Below, one piece after another: positions 1 through 8,414 of a stretch of 64,000 bases of DNA; position 1 is the stretch's first letter, and each line of letters starts with the position of its first letter. The DNA is from an uncultured Verrucomicrobiota bacterium. Lineage in GTDB: Bacteria; Verrucomicrobiota; Verrucomicrobiia; Opitutales; Intestinicryptomonadaceae. The stretch spans positions 62,001 through 126,000 of the forward strand of contig CASFDK010000037.1 of the NCBI GenBank assembly GCA_949293415.1, written 5' to 3'. Both the position numbers and the translations under genes were made by a program. Below the pieces are notes generated by a model, which made no database searches, was not told the DNA's origin, and saw nothing but the letters and a program-made list of their open reading frames with translations.

Positions 1-694
1 TCGCCACTTTTTTGCCGTCGGCAATTAGCGCGCTTTCGCCGCTTACGCATTCGATTTTGATTTGCGCGCCGTAGTCGTAGACAAGGCTGCGGTTCGAAAG
101 GGTGTGGGGGCATATGGGAGTCATCACAAACACGCGCCCCTTCGGGTGGATTATCGGACCTCCCGCGGAGAGGTTATATGCCGTCGAACCCGTTGGGGTC
201 GAGAAAATCAACCCGTCTCCCGCGTAGGTTGCGATGAATTCCCTGTCGGCGGAAATGGAGAACTTCGATATTCCGTCGAGCCTTACGTCTTTGAATACTA
301 GGTCGTTGAGGGCGGGGTAGCGTTTGCCCATATAGGTCGCCTCGAGCAGGGCTCGTTCGAGCACGCGGCGTTGCCCGCGCACGAGCGACAGAAATTCGCT
401 TTCGGAAATTTCGTCGGTATACGTCGCGAGAAATCCGAGCTTGCCGAGGTTGATTCCGAACACGGGCAGGTCGAAGCGCGCGAGCGCGGGCACGCACGAA
501 AGTATCGTGCCGTCGCCGCCGATTACGCAGCAGATGTCCTTGTCTTTGAACGCGCTCTCGGGCACGGGGAAGTCGGCGCGGATTTCGTATTCTATGCCGT
601 TTGCCGCCGCGAGCTTCGACAGCTTTTCCGCAATGACTTCAGCCGACGGCTTTGTCTTGTTTACAACGAAAAGGATTTTCTTATTTTCATCCAC
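1..694 (-). CDS. nadK: NAD kinase, C-terminal end cut by window edge
   Basis: ATP-dependent phosphorylation of NAD to NADP in the cytoplasm. The translation shows the GGDGT nucleotide-binding motif near residue 55, the NE/D-type motif (ALNDLVF) and the glycine-rich TPTGSTAYNLSAGGPI signature, then a DGK motif close to the edge. The start is a GTG at 692-694: reading upstream in frame, a TAG lies five codons before it and no ATG lies between, so GTG is effectively forced. The gene is last in the visible minus-strand operon, 43 bp after the GYF_2 gene. The last residues (about 40-60 by family length) lie outside the window. The identification is firm. Its placement behind a GTPase/GAP1-like cassette is the unusual part. 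Confidence 0.93.
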   Translation of the reverse strand, partial: MDENKKILFVVNKTKPSAEVIAEKLSKLAAANGIEYEIRADFPVPESAFKDKDICCVIGGDGTILSCVPALARFDLPVFGINLGKLGFLATYTDEISESEFLSLVRGQRRVLERALLEATYMGKRYPALNDLVFKDVRLDGISKFSISADREFIATYAGDGLIFSTPTGSTAYNLSAGGPIIHPKGRVFVMTPICPHTLSNRSLVYDYGAQIKIECVSGESALIADGKKVA

Positions 695-737
695 GATATT
701 AAAAAACTACAATCCGCGCATTTTGGCAACCGAAAAT

Positions 738-1145
738 TCAGCCCTCCAATGTCGGATAGAAAATATCGAAAAAAAGGATTCCCAGAAGCGCGAACGTCGC
801 CGACAGCGCGGCCGACAGAACCGCCGGCCTCCTCGCCCCTGCCGCCCAGAGATACGCCGCGATTGCCGCTGACGCCGCGAGGGTCCACGGCGAAAGAAAC
901 GCAATTCCCGCGACCGCGTACGAAGCGAGGGCGAGTATGTCGGAGGGCGCATTTGCCGTCCGCGCGTCGGACTGTTCGAGCGCGTCCAAATCGACATCTT
1001 TCAGCGTGACGAACGCCGAATCCTTCGTGCCGATTTTGTGGAGCAACCCGATTCTGCCGCGCGAGAGCATATCCCTGATTTCCGCAACGGAATAGGGCCC
1101 GCTTTCCGCGCCCTTCCACTCCAAAAGGTAGATTTTTTTGTCCAT
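738..1145 (-). CDS. GYF_2-domain membrane protein
   Basis: A 135-aa protein. Residues 1-45 match the bacterial GYF_2 (DUF4339) pattern: an aromatic start, a 'GPYS..EI..M...G.I' turn, and a short beta/alpha unit thought to bind peptides. Residues about 70-130 are very hydrophobic and give two or three membrane segments, so the GYF unit probably faces the cytoplasm. It starts 6 bp after the stop of the 923-aa coiled-coil gene and is almost certainly co-transcribed with it. In known proteins GYF_2 serves as an adaptor. Here it may connect the upstream GTPase/GAP1-like proteins to the membrane (inference). No catalytic residues are evident. Confidence 0.75.
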   Translation of the reverse strand: MDKKIYLLEWKGAESGPYSVAEIRDMLSRGRIGLLHKIGTKDSAFVTLKDVDLDALEQSDARTANAPSDILALASYAVAGIAFLSPWTLAASAAIAAYLWAAGARRPAVLSAALSATFALLGILFFDIFYPTLEG

Positions 1146-1151
1146 CGGAAT

Positions 1152-3923
1152 TTAGAGCGCGGCTTCGGCGAGAATTTCGCGCGTCGATTTTGTTTCGCAG
1201 AAAATGGGCGCGAGCGGCGCGAGTTTGCCCGCGCAGTCGGCGATTGTCTCGCCGATTTTTTCGAACCTGCCCGTCGCCGCGTTTACCGACCAGATTGCGC
1301 CCTTCGGCTCTTTAAATACCGATTCTGCGCCGTTTTCATCGCAGATTCCCACGAGCAGCAGCGGATTTTTCGCGGCGATTTTCAACGCCTTCACGTGCAT
1401 TTGCGCATCGCCGAGGTAGTCGGGCGCGGGCGCGGAATACAACTCGGCATCAATCAACTTCGCGCGGGAGTTCGATTCGAAAATCCACGAATAGTCGTTG
1501 AGTTGCTGCGAGTAGCGTTGCACTTTCTCCATCCGCTTTTTTGCGAGCGGCGAGTATTCGAGCAGCGTCTCCACGGGGTGTGCCGCGAGTTTCGCGAAGA
1601 CCGCGCCCTCGAGATACGCCTTGAAAATCGGGTTTGCCTTCGCCGACGCTATCGCGTTCAACGCTTCGAGCAGCGACCTCTCCGCCGCCTTTGCGTAGAC
1701 CGCCCTGCCGAGCAGCGACTCCGCGGGTTCGGTTTCGCCGCCGAGCAGCGAGCCGCGCGGCGGTCTGCCGTTGACGAAGTTCTTGCGGTAGACTTTCGCG
1801 GCGATGCGTCCGCCCGCGCCGACTTCCTCCACTTCCTGCACGGTTTCCGAGCCGCCCGACCATTTGCGTGTTTTTTCGTTCATTTTGCCGACGGTGTAGA
1901 CTCCGTAGCCGTCTTCGCGTGTGTATCTGTAGAGGTTTGTAAGAAGTCTGTTTCGGGGCAGGGATTCGCGCAGGGCCAGTCCCGCCGATTCGATTCTGTC
2001 GAAGCCCGTCTGCGTGCCGAGTTCGGCGACTTGTCCGAGCTTTATGGCTTTTGACGTTTCGGCGATTTTCGAAAGCTTGCGGGCGTAGTTTGCGGGCGTT
2101 GCGCCCGATTCCGACAGCATTTCGAGTGCGGCGAGGTACTCCGAGGGCGTGCGCGAGGCGGCGAGCGATTCGCGCAATTTGTCGAATCTGTCGTACCTGT
2201 TTTTCGCCTCCGAGGCTTTGACCGAAATTTCGCCGAATTTTTCGACATCGAGCCTGTGCGCCCTGAACGTTGGGCTTACGTCCTCCATAAGCGGACGGAG
2301 CACTTTCAGGACGGCGTCGGCATCCCTGTCGATGTCGGCTTTCGACCGCGCGAAATTTTCGTATTCTTCGGCGATTTTCTCGTATTTCGAAAGTCCCTCC
2401 TTTATCGCCCTTGCGTTCGCGATTTTGCGCGCGTCGATTGCGTCGGCGATTTTCGCCGAAAGCGCTTCGATTCTGTCCTGCGCGTCGGTCTGTTCGGAGG
2501 GCGGCAGCGACGGAATGTCGGCGTTGAGCGACTGCAGTTCGGCTTTCGCCGTGTCGAAGGTTTTCGATTTCGCCGCGGCGAAATCCGTCGCCGCGATTTT
2601 CGAGAGTATGCGCCCGATTCGTTCCGAGCGTTTTTTCGCGACCGTCGCGTTTTCGTTTACGAGCGCGAGGCGGCTTGCGAATTTCGATTCCGCAAGCTTG
2701 GGATATTTCCTTTTGAATGCGTCGATTTTCCCGAAGAGCGACTTCGGGTCGCTCGAGATCTCCATTTCCGCGATGTCGTTTTCCGCGCTCCGAACGGCTT
2801 GCTTTTCGCGCGCGAACTGCCACGCGCCGAACGCCGCCGCGCCGATTGCCGCAACCGCCGCCGTCGCCGCCGCCGTTTTAAGCGTCCGCGAGACTGCGAC
2901 CTTTCTTTTCAGCCGCGAAATTTCCGCGCGGATACGTTTTTTCATTTCGCCGTCGGGCGTGTCGGCGGCTTCCGCCGCGAGGGTTTCGAGCTTTGCGAGC
3001 CTGCGCTTGGGGCTTTCGGAACTGCGCGGTTTCTCCAGTTCCATCCGCAACAGGTTGCAGGCGCGCGCCGCCTTTTCGGCGGCGATTACGGCGTTTTGCC
3101 TTTCGGCGATTTCGTCCGAAATTTTTTCGACAAATCCGAGTTCCGCCGCGTCGAAATCCGCGGTGTTTCTGTCGAGATTCAGCTCGTTCACGAGGTCGGA
3201 GGCTTTCGCCAAGTCGCGGTCGATGTCGATTTTTTCAAGCTCGCGCATTATCTCGGCGCGCCGCGCGCGTTCGAGTTCCGACTGCCGTCTGCGGTTGAAT
3301 TTTGCGGCTTCGAGCCAGACGGGATTGTCCGCCAGCAGTTCCGCGTCGGCTTCCAGCTCGCCGCAGAGCTTCGAGGCTGTTTCGGCATCCTCCCTGCGCA
3401 GGGCTCGTTCGAGCAGCGCGAGCCTGCCGTCGGCGACGCGTTTGCGCAGGCGGTCGTACTCGCGCCGCGCTTCGGCATCGTAGGCGTTGATTTTCGAAAT
3501 CGTCTTGATGACCGCCAACGCTTCGGGATAGCGGCGCAGGCGCATCGCCCTGCGGTAGTCGCGGTAGAGCGGGTGGTTTTGCGAAACTCCCTTGGAATAT
3601 AGCGAGTTGACGAGGGAAATCTGTTCGTCGTCGAAAGGCGGGGGAACGGGAAGGTTGTGGGCGGCGCAGAAGTCGCGCCACTGTCCGAGTTCGGGGAAGA
3701 GCAGGGCGTTGAGCCTGTCGAGCAGGTCGGACGATTCCGCAACCTGCAGGGCGGGGTATTCGCGACCCGCCCTTAGCAGCGCGACGCAGTGTTCGAGCTG
3801 GGTCTCCGCGTCGGCGCAGAGCTTGTAGTATTCGAGCGCGACCGCCCTCTTTTGCATTTCCGACGCTTCGGAGCGTCCGCCGAGAACGGCTTGGATTTTG
3901 ACCGTCAAAAGTTGTGGAGTCAT
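1152..3923 (-). CDS. large coiled-coil membrane protein of the GTPase cassette
   Basis: A 923-aa protein I do not recognise by family. Residues 1-150 are helical and TPR-like in composition. Residues about 150-345 and 375-620 are charged and heptad-rich (coiled coils). One clear transmembrane segment (Ala/Val-rich, residues about 348-371) separates them. The C-terminal 300 residues are a mixed alpha/beta region ending in a possible compact domain. There is no signal peptide, and no Walker or protease motif. Its ATG overlaps the stop of the upstream GAP1-like gene by 4 bp (ATGA), and the GYF_2 gene follows at 6 bp, so it belongs to one transcript. It could be a scaffold or effector for the GTPase (inference). 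Confidence 0.7.
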   Translation of the reverse strand: MTPQLLTVKIQAVLGGRSEASEMQKRAVALEYYKLCADAETQLEHCVALLRAGREYPALQVAESSDLLDRLNALLFPELGQWRDFCAAHNLPVPPPFDDEQISLVNSLYSKGVSQNHPLYRDYRRAMRLRRYPEALAVIKTISKINAYDAEARREYDRLRKRVADGRLALLERALRREDAETASKLCGELEADAELLADNPVWLEAAKFNRRRQSELERARRAEIMRELEKIDIDRDLAKASDLVNELNLDRNTADFDAAELGFVEKISDEIAERQNAVIAAEKAARACNLLRMELEKPRSSESPKRRLAKLETLAAEAADTPDGEMKKRIRAEISRLKRKVAVSRTLKTAAATAAVAAIGAAAFGAWQFAREKQAVRSAENDIAEMEISSDPKSLFGKIDAFKRKYPKLAESKFASRLALVNENATVAKKRSERIGRILSKIAATDFAAAKSKTFDTAKAELQSLNADIPSLPPSEQTDAQDRIEALSAKIADAIDARKIANARAIKEGLSKYEKIAEEYENFARSKADIDRDADAVLKVLRPLMEDVSPTFRAHRLDVEKFGEISVKASEAKNRYDRFDKLRESLAASRTPSEYLAALEMLSESGATPANYARKLSKIAETSKAIKLGQVAELGTQTGFDRIESAGLALRESLPRNRLLTNLYRYTREDGYGVYTVGKMNEKTRKWSGGSETVQEVEEVGAGGRIAAKVYRKNFVNGRPPRGSLLGGETEPAESLLGRAVYAKAAERSLLEALNAIASAKANPIFKAYLEGAVFAKLAAHPVETLLEYSPLAKKRMEKVQRYSQQLNDYSWIFESNSRAKLIDAELYSAPAPDYLGDAQMHVKALKIAAKNPLLLVGICDENGAESVFKEPKGAIWSVNAATGRFEKIGETIADCAGKLAPLAPIFCETKSTREILAEAAL

Positions 3924-5260
3924 TTTGTCGATATTCTGTCGTTTAAAGTTTTAAGTTTTGCGGTGCGGGCTTCGATGCGTCCCATTCCCGCGATGTCGAG
4001 CGCGCGCGCCGCCTTTTCGAGGTTTTTGCGCGCTTTTTCGATGTCGGGTTTGCTCGGCGATTCGAGAGCGAGCAGGTTCTCGGCTTGTCGCATCAGAACG
4101 TCGGCGCGCGTGCCGATGTCTTCGAGGATGTCGCGCCGCAGCGACGGTTCGCCCGCGGCTTTAGGCGATTCGTCCCAGAATTTCAGCGCTTCCCCGTAGC
4201 GGTCTTCGGCGATTTTACCGCGCACGATTTCCATCGTCTGCGAGAGCGTCATTGCGCTTTTCGGCTTTTGACTCTCCGTTGCGGCGGTATCCGATTTTGC
4301 GGAATTTTCCGAAAGCCCGAGTGTCGGCAGTTCCGACGGCGTTCGGGACTGTTGCGCGGAGTCTCCCGCCGAAGCGGGAAGCAGAAGCCACGCCGCCGCG
4401 GCGAGCGCGCAAAGCGTTACCGCCGCCGATGCGATGTACAGCGGCTTCCAATCCGTCTGTTTTGTCTCCACAACCTGCAGGCGCGTTGCGGGTTTGGGCG
4501 CGGAGACTTTGAGGTTGTATTTTTCGCGGTTTGTCATTACGCCCGTCGCCGCGTACTGCGCGGCGCGCGATTGCGGCGCGGGCGGCGCGGATTTCGCCGA
4601 AAGGTTTATCGGCGCGGACAGTTCGTCGGGGGAGGCGCGCCACAGGAAGGCTGCGTCGCTTTCGGAACGCGACGTAGTGAAGGTCGGCTCCCACGCGTCG
4701 AGCGGATTTACGTTCAGCAGCAGGCTTTCCGAAAAGAGGTCGAGGAGGATTCGCGCCTGTTCCGCGCCCGCGCAAATCGTCGCGGGGTGTCGGTCGAGCA
4801 GGGCGGCCTTTGCCGGGTTGCCGAAAATGCGCTCCCAGTTCTTTGCGGGGAGCGCATTTTTCGCCGCGATTTTTTCGAGCCCTTCCACATTGCCGACAAA
4901 ACGCGGTTCGCCCTCCCACTTCGAAAACCAGCCGTTCCACTGCGCCAAAATTTCGGCGGGATTGACGAGCTTTGCCGTTTCGCTTTGCGCGATAACGATG
5001 TGGTGGGCTATGTAGTTGTTGCGGTTTGTGTAGTCGGTTCCGGCGTCGCACATTCTGGTGAGAACGTGCCACGTTTCGCCGCCGTAGTTTACCGTTGTAT
5101 GCGAGAACACTTCGCCCTGTCCGACATCGTAGACTCCGCACCGTTCGACGGCGGAGGCGAGTTTTTCGGGCATGGACTTCGAGCGGGCGACCGTCGAGAA
5201 GCCCGTCCTGCCGATTGTCAGCGATGTCGGCGAACTCGTGTAGACTAACTGGAATGCCAT
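3920..5260 (-). CDS. GTPase-associated protein with GAP1-N-like domain and TM anchor
   Basis: A 446-aa protein. Residues 1-200 resemble the GAP1-N (type 2) domain described with double-GTPase conflict systems: an N-terminal 'QLVYTSSP' strand, a long conserved block with 'R.NYIAHHIV', and a 'W' plus acidic stretch. Residues about 200-270 are a Pro/Ala-rich linker, 273-295 a transmembrane segment, and 330-446 a helical tail of TPR or coiled-coil type. It begins 4 bp after the stop of the GTPase gene and overlaps the next gene by 4 bp, so the three are translationally coupled. The proposed role is regulator or partner of the neighbouring GTPase at the membrane. The domain assignment is from memory of the motif pattern and should be confirmed by a profile search. 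Confidence 0.68.
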   Translation of the reverse strand: MAFQLVYTSSPTSLTIGRTGFSTVARSKSMPEKLASAVERCGVYDVGQGEVFSHTTVNYGGETWHVLTRMCDAGTDYTNRNNYIAHHIVIAQSETAKLVNPAEILAQWNGWFSKWEGEPRFVGNVEGLEKIAAKNALPAKNWERIFGNPAKAALLDRHPATICAGAEQARILLDLFSESLLLNVNPLDAWEPTFTTSRSESDAAFLWRASPDELSAPINLSAKSAPPAPQSRAAQYAATGVMTNREKYNLKVSAPKPATRLQVVETKQTDWKPLYIASAAVTLCALAAAAWLLLPASAGDSAQQSRTPSELPTLGLSENSAKSDTAATESQKPKSAMTLSQTMEIVRGKIAEDRYGEALKFWDESPKAAGEPSLRRDILEDIGTRADVLMRQAENLLALESPSKPDIEKARKNLEKAARALDIAGMGRIEARTAKLKTLNDRISTK

Positions 5261-5264
5261 TGTT

Positions 5265-7001
5265 CTATCCTTCGACCGTCGGGATTAGTTTTGTCGATTG
5301 CGACAACGCCCAGATTGCGGGAATTTCCACGTCTATCGGATTTATCTTTTCGGGAATCGGCGCGATTTTTCCCGCGCACGGACCCTCGAGCAGCATTTGC
5401 GGCGAGTGCCCGAGCGCGCTTACGGCAAAGTAGCGGATGTTGTCTGAAACCGATTCCGCGCTTGCGGGAATCGTCGGGTCAATCGAAATCATGAAGTCGC
5501 GCAGAATTTTGCTGTTGCGGTCGATTGCGGCGAGATCGAGTTTCCCGCCGACAACCGTTTCCAGCAGGGGCTGAGGCAGGAGGTTGCGCCAAATGTCGCA
5601 CTTGCCGATTAGGATTGCAAGCGGTGTGGAAATCTTCTTCGACGGCTCTATCGCCAGAATGCGCTTTATGCGCACCTCCATTTCGGAAAGGATTGTATCC
5701 TGCTGGTCGAGTCTGCCGTCGATTGTCAGCTGCGGGTCGGGGTGGTTGCCGATTCGCGCCTTGAAGTTGCGGTTCGCGGCGGGGTCGAACAGGAAAAGTA
5801 TCGCCGAAGAGCTCGCAACGTGCATAGCCCCCGGAGACTCCTCTATGTCGAGACCGGGTTCGAAATGCTCGCCGGCGTTGTCGTAGAAAATCAGCGAAGT
5901 GCCCTCCACGCCGTCGCGCGATACCGAATAGGTCATCGGCTTGGGCAGCGCGACCATTTTGCCGAAACGCGGATAGCGTTCGTACATCAATCCTTCGAGG
6001 GCGGTCTTTGCCAGAATTGCGTCTTCGGGGTGTTTCGCCGAAAATAGGCTGTTTTTCATCTGCGTCAGAAGCATATTGCCCGACGGGTCGAGGTCTTTGA
6101 GCACAAGCCCGAAATTCTTGTAGAGCGAGCCCTGAAGCTGGCGTATCAGCGCGCTCAGATAGTACGATTTCCCCGAGCTCGGCGCGCCCACTATCGAGAA
6201 GATTTTCCTGTCGAGCTCCAGATAGTTCGGCGGAAGCTTTTTGCGGCAGTGCGGGCAGGCGACATCGGGCGCGGGCATTCCCGCGGGGTCGAGCGGCACG
6301 CCGTCGTCGTTGAACGAAGTGGGCAAAAAGCGCAGCATTTCGTCGGGCCCGAGCACGGGGTCTCCGCGCAGGCTTTCGTGGACTGCAATGCTCATAGCGT
6401 CTCCAACGTCGAACTTCAGCCAGCAGAGCGGGCAGGTTACCGCTTCGGCGTTTTCCGAAAGCATCGGCACGGTCGAGCGCATCTGCGTGTTGTCGTCGTC
6501 GCCGAAGAGGGCGGTGAACATAAAGCCGAGTTCGAAATTCTTCGGGCAGACGGCGATTCCCTCGCCGCTCAAGCCGCGCCCGAGCACCGACTGCCTGAGC
6601 CGCGCGAACGGCACTTCGTCTTCGATTCGTCCTGATTCCGCGTAGAATACGAGCCACTTCGAGACGTCCATTTTCTTGGCGCGTTCGAGCGTCTGCGGGT
6701 CGTCTATTATATAGAAGAGCCTGTCGCCCGCCTGCAATGTTACGGCGGGGGTATCCATTTCGAAGGCGTCGGTGATTCTCGTGCCGTTGATTTTTACGCA
6801 AACTTCGCCGCCCACGGGCGCAAGAAGCGCATTGCCGTTCTTCGATTTCGAAATCTCGAGAAACGGCGAATCCGTTTCGACCGCGCCCTTCCCGCCGCCG
6901 AGAACCGCGGGGAATTTCGAAATTTCGCGTATCGACGCGTCGGTGCAGTCAACAAGATACACATTGCGCCGGTTTTTTCTGTTTTTTCCAAATCCGAACA
7001 T
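5265..7001 (-). CDS. TRAFAC-type GTPase with zinc ribbon (double-GTPase family)
   Basis: A 578-aa protein. The N-terminal ~110 residues are beta-rich and FHA-like in rhythm. A split zinc ribbon follows (CPLC at 190-193 and CPHC at 249-252), then a GTPase domain: P-loop GAPSSGKS (272-279), switch II/Walker B IFYDNAGE (D374, G377) and a GKCD base-recognition motif (466-469). There are no membrane segments. The combination of zinc ribbon, Ras-like P-loop domain and an adjacent GAP1-N-like gene matches the double-GTPase (DO-GTPase2) systems predicted computationally as biological-conflict modules (Burroughs and Aravind). It heads a five-gene minus-strand operon, divergent from an ECF sigma gene. 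GTP hydrolysis and its trigger are unproven. A housekeeping membrane-remodelling role is an alternative. Confidence 0.78.
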   Translation of the reverse strand: MFGFGKNRKNRRNVYLVDCTDASIREISKFPAVLGGGKGAVETDSPFLEISKSKNGNALLAPVGGEVCVKINGTRITDAFEMDTPAVTLQAGDRLFYIIDDPQTLERAKKMDVSKWLVFYAESGRIEDEVPFARLRQSVLGRGLSGEGIAVCPKNFELGFMFTALFGDDDNTQMRSTVPMLSENAEAVTCPLCWLKFDVGDAMSIAVHESLRGDPVLGPDEMLRFLPTSFNDDGVPLDPAGMPAPDVACPHCRKKLPPNYLELDRKIFSIVGAPSSGKSYYLSALIRQLQGSLYKNFGLVLKDLDPSGNMLLTQMKNSLFSAKHPEDAILAKTALEGLMYERYPRFGKMVALPKPMTYSVSRDGVEGTSLIFYDNAGEHFEPGLDIEESPGAMHVASSSAILFLFDPAANRNFKARIGNHPDPQLTIDGRLDQQDTILSEMEVRIKRILAIEPSKKISTPLAILIGKCDIWRNLLPQPLLETVVGGKLDLAAIDRNSKILRDFMISIDPTIPASAESVSDNIRYFAVSALGHSPQMLLEGPCAGKIAPIPEKINPIDVEIPAIWALSQSTKLIPTVEG

Positions 7002-7021
7002 AGTTGTTTTTTCTGGAAAGA

Positions 7022-7050
7022 TTTTTAGCCGAACACTCCGATTTTGGCAA
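7022..7050 (-). promoter_or_regulatory. candidate sigma-70 promoter of the GTPase operon
   Basis: On the minus strand TTGCCA (7050-7045), a 17-nt spacer and TAAAAA (7027-7022) lie about 20 bp before the GTPase start at 7001. The match is 5/6 and 4/6 to consensus. This is prediction by eye only. Confidence 0.38.
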
Positions 7051-7106
7051 ACATTTTTTGGCTTGGGGCGAATTTAAGCTGTCCGAAAAAAATCCGAAAA
7101 ATTTTT

Positions 7107-7135
7107 TGAAACGTTTTGACATCCAAAGCGTCTAA
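7107..7135 (+). promoter_or_regulatory. ECF-type (autoregulatory) promoter
   Basis: TGAAAC (7107-7112), exactly 16 nt, then CGTCTAA (7129-7135). This is the canonical layout of ECF promoters (AAC-type -35 and CGT-type -10, as for sigma-W/M in Bacillus). It lies 24 bp before the start codon of the ECF sigma gene, giving a predicted leader of about 20 nt. An overlapping TTGACA (7116-7121), 17 nt, TATACC (7139-7144) could be a second, housekeeping promoter, but its transcript would be almost leaderless. No Shine-Dalgarno site precedes the start. Confidence 0.62.
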
Positions 7136-7159
7136 CACTATACCTACCTATATAGATTT

Positions 7160-7759
7160 ATGGCAAAATCAATTCAATCGACTTGTCCCGATACCCTCCT
7201 CGAACGCCTCAAAGGCGGCGACGACGTCGCATTCGGTGAGTTGGTGAACGAGAATTGGGACAAAATCTACAACCGCGCAAACAGCCTGCTCGACAACCGT
7301 CAGGATGCCGAAGAGGTTGCGCAGGACACTTTTATTAGGGCGCGCAAAAACATCGGCAATTTCCGCGGCGACTGCGCCATAACAACGTGGCTCTACCACA
7401 TCGCCACAAACCTTGCCCACAACAAGCACTGGTACTGGTGGCGCAGAAAACGCGGTCAGTCGATTTCGCTCGACACTCCGTTGGGAGACGAGGGCGATAT
7501 GACCGTATGCGACACAATCGCGTCGGAATCGCAGGATCCCGCCGACAGCGCGGTATCTTCCGAACTCGCCGAGCTGTTGCCGCGCGCGATAGATGCGCTT
7601 CCGCCGAAATACGGCGAAGTTCTCAAACTCAGAAACTCAGAGGATTTAAGCTACGAGGAAATCGCCGAACGTCTGCATTTGAGCGTAGGCACGGTCAAGA
7701 GCCGCCTCTCCCGCGCCCGCGAATATCTGCGCGAAGAGCTTGAGAGACTCCGCGCCTAA
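7160..7759 (+). CDS. ECF RNA polymerase sigma factor
   Basis: A 199-aa sigma factor of the extracytoplasmic-function group. Region 2 spans about residues 15-85, with the 'DAEEVAQDTF' core-binding motif and the 'F.....TWLYHIATN' -10 recognition helix. A Ser/Asp-rich linker follows. Region 4 spans about 135-190 ('LPPKYGEVLKLRNSEDLSYEEIA..L..SVGTVKSRLSRAR'). It carries no extra C-terminal domain. A membrane-anchored anti-sigma gene follows at 7 bp. The upstream TGAAAC-N16-CGTCTAA promoter suggests the factor activates its own transcription. The gene is divergent from the GTPase operon, with only 158 bp between the start codons, so shared control is possible but not shown. Confidence 0.93.
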   Translation: MAKSIQSTCPDTLLERLKGGDDVAFGELVNENWDKIYNRANSLLDNRQDAEEVAQDTFIRARKNIGNFRGDCAITTWLYHIATNLAHNKHWYWWRRKRGQSISLDTPLGDEGDMTVCDTIASESQDPADSAVSSELAELLPRAIDALPPKYGEVLKLRNSEDLSYEEIAERLHLSVGTVKSRLSRAREYLREELERLRA

Positions 7760-7766
7760 TCACTTT

Positions 7767-8258
7767 ATGAAAATCTCTCGCGACAGATTCGACGAGATTG
7801 TTTCGGCATATCTCGACGGCGAAGCTTCGCCCGAAGAGCTCGATTTGCTCGCAAAGTGCGTCCGCGACGACCGCCGAATGGCGGAGATTTTCTACAAAGC
7901 CTGCCGAATCCACGCAGCCACCTGCGCAATGTACGGCAAAAAGGCGGTATTCGCTCGGCTCGACGGCGTAAATTCCCCGTTCTATACGGCAAAGAAAACG
8001 TCGGCGATACGTGCGGCGGCGGAATGGGCTGCGGTTGTCGCGCTTATGCTTACGAGCGCGACGCTCGTGTGGATATGTCTCCAGACTATGCCCGAGCGGA
8101 AAGCCCCCCAATCGGCAGGGGTTGCCGTCGCGCCGCGACCCCTACAGAAACAGCGTGTGGTTGTCGGCGAGACAATCGCAACCGAAAACGGCACGATTTA
8201 CAGCATAATCACGCTCGAAAAGGCGGGGGCGATGCTCGAAAAACATCCCGAAGAGTAA
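7767..8258 (+). CDS. membrane-anchored anti-sigma factor (predicted)
   Basis: A 163-aa protein with an N-terminal helical cytoplasmic domain of the type common in Planctomycetes/Verrucomicrobia sigma regulators (Y-LDGE-xSPEE-xx-L at residues 15-28, then 'R...F.....HA'). A single transmembrane segment follows (about 84-105), then a periplasmic tail of about 55 residues. I place the start at the ATG at 7767, 7 bp after the sigma stop. A start at 7740 would overlap the sigma gene and add a non-conserved extension. Position and topology make it the likely membrane antagonist of the ECF sigma. It has no HxxxCxxC zinc motif, so it is not a ZAS-type anti-sigma. The signal it senses is unknown. Confidence 0.75.
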   Translation: MKISRDRFDEIVSAYLDGEASPEELDLLAKCVRDDRRMAEIFYKACRIHAATCAMYGKKAVFARLDGVNSPFYTAKKTSAIRAAAEWAAVVALMLTSATLVWICLQTMPERKAPQSAGVAVAPRPLQKQRVVVGETIATENGTIYSIITLEKAGAMLEKHPEE

Positions 8259-8358
8259 ATAGCGCGATTTCCCCGAATTTGTGGTTGATTTTTCCGATTT
8301 TTCGGATAGCTTCTCCCCCTAATATTTTTTCAAAAGTTGAAAAACGGAGAAAAAATGC

Positions 8359-8387
8359 TTGCGAAGGCAGGGCAACGTCTATTTATT
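8359..8387 (+). promoter_or_regulatory. possible promoter of rplU-rpmA
   Basis: TTGCGA (8359-8364), a 17-nt spacer and TTTATT (8382-8387) lie 28 bp before rplU. Each hexamer matches consensus at 4/6. No recognisable L21 leader motif or Shine-Dalgarno site is seen in the 156-bp spacer. Confidence 0.3.
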
Positions 8388-8414
8388 CCGTTCTTTTGAT
8401 AATTTTATAACACA

